Shown here piece after piece: positions 58,021 to 64,000 of a stretch of DNA of 64,000 nt. The stretch covers positions 4,270,501 through 4,334,500 of the forward strand of contig NZ_CP029043.1 in NCBI RefSeq assembly GCF_003074055.1, read 5' to 3'. The notes under the pieces were generated by a model. It was given only the letters and a program-made list of their open reading frames with translations, did no database searches and was not told where the DNA came from. Numbering within the stretch: the stretch's first letter is position 1; the number at the start of each line of letters is the position of its first letter. The position numbers and the translations under genes were made by a program. This stretch comes from Streptomyces nigra (lineage in GTDB: Bacteria; Actinomycetota; Actinomycetes; Streptomycetales; Streptomycetaceae).

Positions 58021-58700
58021 GCCGTACCGCCCTTCCGGCCGTGGACGACCAGCCCGGTGAGCGCCAGCAGCACGGGGACGCCCGCCGGGACGGCGGGGGT
58101 GACGGCCAGCGCGAGCGCCGCGCCGAGCAGCGCCGCCCGGCGGGCCGAGCGGTCGGTGCGCAGGGCCGGCAGCACCAGCGCCGCGAGCACCGCCGGGAAG
58201 GCGGCGTCCAGTCCGTACGTCGCCGTGTCGCCGAGCGCGGTGCCGGCGAGGGCGCCGGCCAGCACGCCGGTGTTCCAGGCGGCGAACAGACCGAGGCCGT
58301 TCACCCAGAACGCCGCCCGGCGCCGGTCCGGGTCGGGCTGCGCGAGCGTGAACGCCACCGTCTCGTCGGTCACCAGATGCGCCCCGGCCAGCCGGGCGAA
58401 CCGCCCCGGGCCGAGGACGTCCGCCACGGCCAGGCTGAAGGCGGCGGTGCGGGTGTTGAGCAGCAGCCCGGTCGCGGCCGCCGCGAGCGGCCCGCCCCCG
58501 GCCAGCAGCAGCCCGACGGCGCTGAACTGCGCCGAGCCCGCGTACACGACGAGCGACATGGCCACCGGGACCCAGAGCGGCAGCCCGCCGGCCACCGCGA
58601 TCGCGCCGAAGGACACGCCGACGACACCGCTCGCCAGCCAGACGAGGGCGCTGTCGCGCACCAGAGGTGCCATCATCGGTGTTCGGAACAGCGAACGCAT
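58017..58700 (-). CDS. azlC: AzlC-type branched-chain amino acid exporter subunit
   Basis: 227 aa, six to seven TM helices. Family pattern: F-G-A-I-A-V-A-G-G-L-P-L-W, Y-A-G-S-A-Q-F (conserved S-A-Q), L-N-T-R-T and H-L-V-T-D-E-T. Start at ATG 58700 with GGGAAA upstream; because an operator-like repeat covers its first codons, a later start at the ATG-ATG pair (58676/58673) should be considered. Divergent from an XRE-cupin regulator that probably controls it. Confidence 0.9.
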   Translation of the reverse strand: MRSLFRTPMMAPLVRDSALVWLASGVVGVSFGAIAVAGGLPLWVPVAMSLVVYAGSAQFSAVGLLLAGGGPLAAAATGLLLNTRTAAFSLAVADVLGPGRFARLAGAHLVTDETVAFTLAQPDPDRRRAAFWVNGLGLFAAWNTGVLAGALAGTALGDTATYGLDAAFPAVLAALVLPALRTDRSARRAALLGAALALAVTPAVPAGVPVLLALTGLVVHGRKGGTA

Positions 58701-58744
58701 GTTTCCCAGAATGAACAGGTGCGCTGCTGTTCGTCAAGTCGAAC
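58681..58744. promoter_or_regulatory. Two GTTCG-N6-CGAAC operator boxes, azlCD/XRE-cupin divergon
   Basis: GTTCGGAACAGCGAAC (58681-58696) and GTTCGTCAAGTCGAAC (58729-58744) are 16-bp inverted repeats with identical arms, 48 bp apart. Further single half-sites GAGCGAACGA and CAGCGAACGA lie at about 58769-58783. One box overlaps the azlC start region and the other lies mid-gap, so a dimeric XRE-cupin regulator could control both directions. Confidence 0.6.
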
Positions 58745-58797
58745 GAGCGGACCGCCACAGCGAACGACGGTAGAGCGAACGAACTGGAAGTGAGTCC

Positions 58798-59346
58798 ATG
58801 GGTGAGCCCCTGACGTGGATCGCCGCCTCCCTGCGCCGCGAGCGCGCCCGCGCCGGGCTGTCCTTGTCCGAGCTGGCCAAGCGGGCGGGCATCGCGAAGT
58901 CCACGCTGTCCCAGCTGGAGGGCGGCGGCGGGAACCCGAGCGTGGAGACGCTGTGGGCGCTCGGCGTGGCGCTCGGTGTGCCGTTCAGCACACTGGTGGA
59001 GCCGCCGGCGCCCGCGGTGCAGGTGATCCGCGCGGGCGAGGGGCCCACGGTGGCGTCCGAGCGCGCCGACTATGCGGCCACCCTGCTGTCGGCGAGCCCG
59101 CCGGGCGCCCGGCGGGACATCTACCACCTGCGCGCGGAGCCGGGCGCGGCCCGCGAGTCCGAGCCGCACATCCCGGGCACGGTGGAGCATCTGATCGTCG
59201 GGGCGGGCCGGGTGAAGGCGGGGCCGCGCGGCGAGGAGGCCGAACTGGGGCCGGGGGACTACATGACGTACCGCGGGGACGTGCCCCATCTGTACGAGGC
59301 GCTGGAGCCGGGGACGTTCTTCGTCCTCGTCATGCAGCACGTGTAG
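58798..59346 (+). CDS. XRE-cupin transcriptional regulator
   Basis: 182 aa. N-terminal XRE HTH (about 10-65; L-S-L-S-E-L-A-K-R-A-G-I-A-K-S-T-L-S-Q-L-E) and C-terminal cupin (about 110-175; P-H-I-P-G-T-V-E-H-L-I-V, L-G-P-G-D-Y-M-T-Y-R-G-D-V-P-H), a small-molecule sensing barrel. GGAAGTGAG precedes the ATG. Adjacency to azlCD points to branched-chain amino acids or an analogue as the signal, which is inference. Confidence 0.92.
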   Translation: MGEPLTWIAASLRRERARAGLSLSELAKRAGIAKSTLSQLEGGGGNPSVETLWALGVALGVPFSTLVEPPAPAVQVIRAGEGPTVASERADYAATLLSASPPGARRDIYHLRAEPGAARESEPHIPGTVEHLIVGAGRVKAGPRGEEAELGPGDYMTYRGDVPHLYEALEPGTFFVLVMQHV

Positions 59347-59369
59347 GGACGGGCTGGAAGACAAAAGGC

Positions 59370-59402
59370 AGGAGCCCCGCCGCCTTGCGGCGCGGGGCTC
59401 CT
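59370..59402. terminator. Terminator between XRE-cupin and cold-shock genes
   Basis: AGGAGCCCCGC (59370-59380) pairs with GCGGGGCTCCT (59392-59402), with further pairing inside, and an A-run on the left. It serves both convergent genes. Confidence 0.8.
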
Positions 59403-59452
59403 TGGGTACTGCACTCAGTTCCGGATCAAAGCACCAGGCTCCGAGGACCGAA

Positions 59453-59656
59453 TCAGACGGGGGTGACGTTCTCCGCCTGCGGGCCCTTCGGGCCCTGGGT
59501 CACGTCGAAGGAGACCTGCTGGTTCTCCTCCAGCGAGCGGAAGCCGCTCGCGTTGATCGCGGAGTAGTGAACGAAGACGTCGGGGCCGCCGCCTTCCTGG
59601 GCGATGAAGCCAAAGCCCTTTTCGGCGTTGAACCACTTCACGGTTCCGGTAGCCAT
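59453..59656 (-). CDS. Cold-shock domain protein
   Basis: 67 aa, the standard CspA-type length. RNP1 K-G-F-G-F-I (about 14-19), RNP2 V-F-V-H-Y (about 27-31). An OB-fold RNA chaperone that binds single-stranded RNA. AAGGAGGG precedes the ATG. A long, comparatively AT-rich and structured leader is expected upstream, as for many temperature-regulated csp mRNAs. Confidence 0.95.
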   Translation of the reverse strand: MATGTVKWFNAEKGFGFIAQEGGGPDVFVHYSAINASGFRSLEENQQVSFDVTQGPKGPQAENVTPV

Positions 59657-59850
59657 AAGCCCTCCTTGGGCCCAAAGGGTTGCCCTGCTCCAGAACCCTG
59701 CAAGTGTGAAAACAAAGTGCCGCACAACTGCATACGTCTGAAAACGACGAGAGCCCGCGGTTACATGCTCCGCAGGCTCTGTACTGCAAGGGAAACCAAA
59801 CTGCAACTTGCGGCGAGCCTAGCACGCAGGCAGCCGAAAGCAATAGAGGT
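59657..59850 (-). promoter_or_regulatory. Putative structured 5' leader of the cold-shock gene
   Basis: About 190 bp with markedly lower GC than the surroundings and no ORF. On the transcript strand a stem-loop forms from 59750-59755 with 59775-59780 and 59757-59760 with 59770-59773 around a 9-nt loop, about 95 nt before the start codon. Long csp leaders commonly act as RNA thermosensors; the exact transcription start is not identified. Confidence 0.45.
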
Positions 59851-59954
59851 CAAGATCACGTCACTCGGACGTTTGAAGATCCGTGTCCGAGTTGACAGTA
59901 AGGCGGTGACCTGGATGTCCCGACCCTGAAGGCCGAACGGTACCCCATGGGGTC

Positions 59955-59966
59955 TAGTCTCGCGAT
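59955..59966 (+). promoter_or_regulatory. Candidate leaderless promoter of mqnA
   Basis: TAGTCT (59955-59960) lies 6 nt before the GTG start of mqnA, with no ribosome-binding site between. A TTGACA at 59892-59897 is too far upstream to pair with it. No good -35 was seen. Confidence 0.4.
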
Positions 59967-60815
59967 GTGGACAATTCTCGCACCCGGCCCCGCGTGGGCC
60001 ACATCCAGTTCCTCAACTGCCTGCCCCTCTACTGGGGGCTCGCGAGAACCGGCACGCTCCTCGACTTCGAGCTCACGAAGGACACCCCCGAGAAGCTCAG
60101 CGAGCAGCTGGTGCGCGGCGATCTCGACATCGGTCCCATCACCCTCGTCGAGTTCCTGCGCAACGCCGACGACCTGGTCGCCTTCCCCGACATCGCCGTC
60201 GGGTGCGACGGACCGGTGATGTCCTGCGTGATCGTCTCGCAGGTCCCCCTCGACCAGCTGGACGGCGCCCGCGTCGCCCTCGGCTCCACCTCGCGCACCT
60301 CGGTCCGGCTCGCCCAGCTTCTGCTCGCGGAGCGCTACGGCGTCCGGCCCGACTACTACACCTGCCCGCCCGACCTCAGCCTGATGATGCAGGAGGCCGA
60401 GGCTGCGGTCCTCATCGGCGACGCGGCGCTGCGGGCCAACCTGCTCGACGGCCCGCGCTACGGCCTCCAGGTGCACGACCTCGGCGCGCTCTGGAAGGAG
60501 TGGACCGGGCTGCCCTTCGTCTTCGCCGTGTGGGCGGCGCGCCGCGACTATCTGGAACGCGAGCCGGACATCACCCGCAAGGTCCACGAGGCATTCCTCG
60601 CCTCCCGCAACCTCTCCCTGGAGGAGGTCGGCAAGGTCGCGGAACAGGCGGCCCGCTGGGAGGCCTTCGACGAGAAGGTCCTGGAGCGGTATTTCACGAC
60701 CCTCGACTTCCGTTTCGGCGGCCCGCAGCTGGAAGCCGTCACGGAGTTCGCGCGCCGCGTCGGGCCGACCACCGGATTTCCCGCGGACGTGAAGGTCGAA
60801 CTGCTCCATCCGTGA
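59967..60815 (+). CDS. mqnA: Chorismate dehydratase (menaquinone futalosine pathway)
   Basis: 282 aa, GTG start. MqnA has a periplasmic-binding-protein type II fold: H-I-Q-F-L-N-C-L-P-L-Y near 12-22, G-D-L-D-I-G-P-I-T-L-V-E-F near 51, L-G-S-T-S-R-T-S near 105-112, and A-A-V-L-I-G-D-A-A-L near 145. It converts chorismate to 3-enolpyruvyl-benzoate, the substrate for MqnE encoded 20 kb to the left. A hairpin terminator follows. Confidence 0.93.
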   Translation: MDNSRTRPRVGHIQFLNCLPLYWGLARTGTLLDFELTKDTPEKLSEQLVRGDLDIGPITLVEFLRNADDLVAFPDIAVGCDGPVMSCVIVSQVPLDQLDGARVALGSTSRTSVRLAQLLLAERYGVRPDYYTCPPDLSLMMQEAEAAVLIGDAALRANLLDGPRYGLQVHDLGALWKEWTGLPFVFAVWAARRDYLEREPDITRKVHEAFLASRNLSLEEVGKVAEQAARWEAFDEKVLERYFTTLDFRFGGPQLEAVTEFARRVGPTTGFPADVKVELLHP

Positions 60816-60868
60816 GCGTCCGGCCGCCGGGGCCGGCACCGGCGATGCGTCACGGTGAGCGCTTGTCC

Positions 60869-60896
60869 GCGGCCCTCCGCACGTCCGGAGGGCCGC
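60869..60896 (+). terminator. Terminator after mqnA
   Basis: Perfect 11-bp arms GCGGCCCTCCG (60869-60879) and CGGAGGGCCGC (60886-60896) with a 6-nt loop. The remaining 168 bp up to the kinase gene hold no supported gene and presumably contain its promoter. Confidence 0.8.
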
Positions 60897-61064
60897 GGGG
60901 GGCGTTTTCGGGCTCCGGCCTTCACCCATCGGGCGCGCGCCCATCGGACTGACAGATCGGCGGCGGCGGTTCCGGTCCGCGACGCGGACCGCGGACCCGA
61001 TCCGCACTAATCTGCTGCGAAGTCCGCGGGGGCGCTGGGCCGTACGGGGGAGAGGTGGACGCCG

Positions 61065-62666
61065 ATGCAGCCACTCGGCATGGACGAGCCCACGGTCGTC
61101 GGGCCGTACCGGCTCCTCGGCCGGCTCGGCTCCGGAGGGATGGGCCGGGTCTATCTGGGCCGCAGCTCCGGGGGGCGCACGGTCGCCGTCAAGATCGTGC
61201 ATCCGCACCTCGCGCTCGACGAGGAGTTCCGGGCCCGCTTCCGGCGCGAGGTCGACGCCGCCCGGCGGGTGGGCGGCGCGTGGACGGCGCCCGTGCTGGA
61301 CGCCGACCCGGAGGCCGCCCTGCCCTGGGTGGCCACCGCGTACGCAGCCGGGCCGTCGCTGTCGGGCGCCGTCGCCGACGCGGGCGCCCTGCCCCCGCCG
61401 TCCGTACGGGCCCTGGGCGCCGGGCTCGCCGAGGCGCTGGCCGCGGTGCACGACCTGGGCCTGGTCCACCGGGACGTGAAGCCGTCGAACGTCCTGCTCA
61501 CCCTGGACGGCCCGCTGCTCATCGACTTCGGCATCGCGCGGGCCCTGGACGGCACCGCCTCGCTCACCTCCAGCGGCGTCTCCATCGGCTCGCCCGGCTA
61601 CATGGCGCCCGAGCAGATCCTGGGCAAGGGCGTCACCGGGGCGGCCGACGTCTTCTCGCTGGGCGCCGTGCTCGCCTACGCGGCGGCCGGCGAACCCCCG
61701 TTCTCGGGCGACACCTCGGCGGCCCTGCTCTACAAGGTCGTCCACGAGGAGCCCGAACTCGACGCGCTGGACGAGCCGTTGCGCGAGCTGGTCGCGCGGT
61801 GCCTGGCCAAGGAGCCCGGTGAGCGGCCCGCCCCTCGCGAGATCGCCGGGCGGCTGGCGCCCGAGGGCGCGGCCCGGCTGGTCGCGGGCGGCTGGCTGCC
61901 CGGGCCGCTGGTCGAGCAGGTCAGCCGGGGTGCCGTACGGCTGCTGAACCTGGAGGCCGGGGAGGACGCCCCGTCCGGGCCCGTGGCGTTCAGCCGCCCG
62001 GTCACCGTCGGCGAGTTCGGGCCGGCTCCCGTGATGCCCGCCCCGGTGCCCGCACCTCGGGACGCGGTGCCCGACGCCTCCACCGAGGCGTCCCCGCCCG
62101 GCCCACCGGGGGTGACCGTCACCGCGCGCGGGCGCAGGGTCAGCTGCACGGTGACGCTGGCCGTGGCCGGTGCGCTCGCGGCGGTCATGCTCGGCTCCGT
62201 GGTCGTCCTCGACGGGCTGCCCGGCCGGGGCTCCGACGACCGGGACTCGAGCGCGGGCTCCGACGCCCCCTCGTCCCAGGCGCCGGGCGGCAAGGCGCAG
62301 AGCGCCGTCCCCGCCCGCTACCTCGGCACCTGGGAGGGGAAGGCCACGGCTGTGGGCGGCACCCTGCCCGCCGGCACCTTCCGGCTCACCGTCCACAACG
62401 CCGAGGTCGGCGGGGAACTGGGCCGGCTGCGCCAGACCGATCTGCTCGGCGGCGTCTGCGACGACGTCCTCACCCTGAAGGAGGTGACGGCGAAACAGCT
62501 CGTCGTCACCTCCGTGGGCGCGAAGGGCAACCACGCCGGCTGCAACCCCGAGCCGCACACCGTCCGCATCACCCCGGAGGGCGACGACCTGGTGTACCGC
62601 TCGGAGAGCTCGGCGGAGGGCGAGCCCGAGGCCCGGCTGTCGAAGACCGGCGGGGGGAGCGGCTGA
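61065..62666 (+). CDS. Receptor-type Ser/Thr protein kinase
   Basis: 533 aa. Kinase domain about 12-270: glycine loop L-G-S-G-G-M-G-R-V-Y, V-A-V-K, catalytic H-R-D-V-K-P-S-N, D-F-G, G-S-P-G-Y-M-A-P-E-Q. A Pro/Ala-rich juxtamembrane region follows, one TM (about 365-388), then an extracellular Ser/Gly linker and a compact C-terminal domain (about 415-520; Y-L-G-T-W-E-G, F-R-L-T-V, two or three Cys in G-V-C-D-D and A-G-C-N). No PASTA repeats. GGGGAGAGG lies upstream. The prepilin peptidase starts at its stop codon (TGATG). Confidence 0.92.
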   Translation: MQPLGMDEPTVVGPYRLLGRLGSGGMGRVYLGRSSGGRTVAVKIVHPHLALDEEFRARFRREVDAARRVGGAWTAPVLDADPEAALPWVATAYAAGPSLSGAVADAGALPPPSVRALGAGLAEALAAVHDLGLVHRDVKPSNVLLTLDGPLLIDFGIARALDGTASLTSSGVSIGSPGYMAPEQILGKGVTGAADVFSLGAVLAYAAAGEPPFSGDTSAALLYKVVHEEPELDALDEPLRELVARCLAKEPGERPAPREIAGRLAPEGAARLVAGGWLPGPLVEQVSRGAVRLLNLEAGEDAPSGPVAFSRPVTVGEFGPAPVMPAPVPAPRDAVPDASTEASPPGPPGVTVTARGRRVSCTVTLAVAGALAAVMLGSVVVLDGLPGRGSDDRDSSAGSDAPSSQAPGGKAQSAVPARYLGTWEGKATAVGGTLPAGTFRLTVHNAEVGGELGRLRQTDLLGGVCDDVLTLKEVTAKQLVVTSVGAKGNHAGCNPEPHTVRITPEGDDLVYRSESSAEGEPEARLSKTGGGSG

Positions 62667-63403
62667 TGGAGGTGAGCACCCCGCTCGTCGTCGCGGTGGC
62701 CGCCCTGTGGGGAGCGCTCGCGGGGGCCCTGCTGCCCCGCGCCGCGTACCGGTTCGCCGCACCCGACGAGGAGCCGTGGCGGGCGCACTGCCCCGGCGGG
62801 CACCCGGTCGCGGGATGGCTCGGCCCGGCCGGCTGTCGCACGTGCGGGCCCCGTGCCCCGTACGGTCCGGGCGCCACCGCGCCCGTCCTCGTCACCGCCG
62901 TCGTCTGCGCCGCCCTCGCCGCCGCCACCGGCACCCGGCCCGAGCTCGGCGCCTGGCTGCTGCTGGCACCCTGCGGAGTGCTGCTCACCCTCGTCGACCT
63001 GAGGGTGCGCCGGCTCCCCGACCCGCTGACCCTCTCCCTCGCGGGCGGCGCGCTCGCCCTGCTGGGCCTGGTCGCCGCGGTCCCCGAGCACGCCGGGCAC
63101 TGGCCGACCGCCGTGGCCGCGTCCCTCGCGCTCGGCGCCTTCTACTACGGCCTGCATCTGCTCAACCCCGACGGCATGGGCTTCGGCGACGTGAAACTGG
63201 CGCTCGGCGCCGGCGCGGTCCTCGGCTGGTACGGCTGGCCGACGGTCATGCTCGGCACCTTCGCCGGGTTCCTGTCCGGAGCGCTGTACGGCTGGGGCCT
63301 GGTCGCCCTGCGCCGGGCCGACCGCACCTCGGCGATCCCCTTCGGCCCGTTCCTCCTCGGCGGGGCGCTGACAGGGGTGCTGATCGGGGCGTACGCGGCC
63401 TGA
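62666..63403 (+). CDS. Prepilin peptidase, A24 family
   Basis: 245 aa, polytopic. The two catalytic aspartates lie in L-V-D-L-R-V-R-R-L-P-D-P (about 110) and G-F-G-D-V-K-L-A (about 172), the GXGD aspartic protease pattern. The N-terminal methylase-like part is degenerate, with C-P-G-G-H and C-R-T-C as possible remnants of the zinc-binding C-x-x-C pairs. It cleaves type IV prepilin or Tad-type leader peptides; no pilin or Tad genes are in the window. Translationally coupled to the kinase gene. Confidence 0.9.
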   Translation: MEVSTPLVVAVAALWGALAGALLPRAAYRFAAPDEEPWRAHCPGGHPVAGWLGPAGCRTCGPRAPYGPGATAPVLVTAVVCAALAAATGTRPELGAWLLLAPCGVLLTLVDLRVRRLPDPLTLSLAGGALALLGLVAAVPEHAGHWPTAVAASLALGAFYYGLHLLNPDGMGFGDVKLALGAGAVLGWYGWPTVMLGTFAGFLSGALYGWGLVALRRADRTSAIPFGPFLLGGALTGVLIGAYAA

Positions 63404-63525
63404 CGTCGGCCGTGTCAGGCCCCTGGCGTACGCTGGTCCGGTCTGCCCGCCCGTCTCCCACCACCACCCTTATACAGAGCGCTGCGCGCAAGCCTCCTGA
63501 CTCCTTGACGAAAGGGACGCCCCCG

Positions 63526-64000
63526 GTGACCGAGAAGGCCGACCTTCAGTCCGTCCTCGACCGTGCCGCAGCGGGCGGGCGGATCACCCCGGAAGAGGCG
63601 CTCGACCTCTACCGCGATGCCCCGCTCCACGCGCTCGGCTCCGCCGCCGACGCCGTACGCCGCCGCCGCTACGCGGGCACCGAGCACATCGCGACGTACA
63701 TCATCGAGCGGAACATCAACTACACGAACGTCTGCGTGACGGCGTGCAAGTTCTGCGCCTTCTACGCTCCGCCGAAGGACACGGCCAAGGGCTGGACCCG
63801 CGACCTCGACGACATCCTGCGCCGCTGCGCGGAGACCGTCGAACTCGGCGGCACCCAGATCATGTTCCAGGGCGGCCATCACCCGGACTACGGCGTCGAG
63901 TACTACGAGAAGCACTTCGCGGCCATCAAGAAGGAGTTCCCGCAGCTCGTCATCCACAGCCTGGGGGCGAGCGAGGTCGAGCACATGGCCCGGATCTCCA
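63526..64000 (+). CDS. mqnC: Cyclic dehypoxanthine futalosine synthase, 5' part
   Basis: The first 158 codons are present; the gene runs off the window. GTG at 63526 with AAAGGGA upstream. Radical SAM motif C-V-T-A-C-K-F-C-A-F-Y (about 70-80) after N-I-N-Y-T-N-V, then M-F-Q-G-G-H-H-P near 113. MqnC closes the spiro ring of dehypoxanthine futalosine, the step after MqnB, and is the fourth futalosine-pathway type represented here. CofH and MqnE are relatives, but the motif spacing and G-G-H-H-P favour MqnC. Confidence 0.9.
   Translation, partial: MTEKADLQSVLDRAAAGGRITPEEALDLYRDAPLHALGSAADAVRRRRYAGTEHIATYIIERNINYTNVCVTACKFCAFYAPPKDTAKGWTRDLDDILRRCAETVELGGTQIMFQGGHHPDYGVEYYEKHFAAIKKEFPQLVIHSLGASEVEHMARIS

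Noticed and set aside
59856..62762. 968-codon minus-strand open frame
   Set aside because: Antisense shadow of mqnA and the Ser/Thr kinase; no domain, skewed composition.
1..64000. tRNA, rRNA or well-known riboswitch genes
   Set aside because: Read by eye on both strands, no cloverleaf with the conserved TTCGA/T loop or rRNA segment was recognised; a covariance-model scan would be decisive.

Overview
The window is chromosomal DNA from a Streptomyces-type actinobacterium. It is very GC-rich with strong third-position GC bias, many GTG starts and 4-bp stop/start overlaps (GTGA, ATGA). It encodes class I lysyl-tRNA synthetase, futalosine-type menaquinone genes, DUF3558 lipoproteins and DUF2637 proteins, and contains a single obvious in-frame TTA codon. 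I saw no rRNA or tRNA gene, no CRISPR array, no phage and no secondary-metabolite megasynthase. Family names come from reading the translations; no search was run.

Layout. 0-8 kb: a small secreted peptidoglycan-binding-like repeat protein, divergent argS/lysS, a DUF2637 membrane protein and two DUF3558 lipoproteins. 8-18 kb: rtcB, then a run of short regulatory and stress-type genes (SDR plus a 41-aa membrane protein, SgcJ-like NTF2, YnfA, HxlR/oxidoreductase divergon, AraC type, mycothiol/DinB-like, luciferase-like monooxygenase with its FMN reductase, OmpR-type two-component pair). 18.1-22.6 kb: an arsenic-resistance island (trxB-arsC-arsC facing arsR-acr3-'arsO) bounded on both sides by diverged copies of the same terminator plus gene 3' end, with decayed genes at both edges.

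23.6-31.4 kb: hemL, a histidine phosphatase and the system II cytochrome c maturation genes (TlpA, CcdA, ResB, CcsB), the actinobacterial heme/cyt c operon order, with a deacetylase-like lipoprotein inserted. 31.4-34 kb: small soluble proteins. 34-39.5 kb: menaquinone genes (UbiD-like, UbiA-like, UbiX-like, mqnE) with a rhomboid protease and an Lrp regulator; mqnA (60 kb) and the start of mqnC (63.5 kb) complete a dispersed menaquinone theme. 39.6-45.6 kb: a decayed UdgX-type uracil-DNA glycosylase gene, GNAT, DUF4229, a NarL/DesK-type two-component pair whose kinase carries a TTA codon, and a monooxygenase/MFS pair.

46-49 kb: two translationally coupled SPFH/band-7 membrane proteins. 49-55.5 kb: a lipid block of TetR, MaoC hydratase, FabG4-type reductase and FadA2-type thiolase (the order of M. 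tuberculosis Rv0241c-Rv0243), then a palindromic MITE-like element and a long-chain acyl-CoA ligase. 55.6-64 kb: an orphan sugar-binding lipoprotein, a methyltransferase, AzlCD with a divergent XRE-cupin regulator and clear operator repeats, a cold-shock protein with a long leader, mqnA, a receptor-type Ser/Thr kinase coupled to a prepilin peptidase, and mqnC running off the end.
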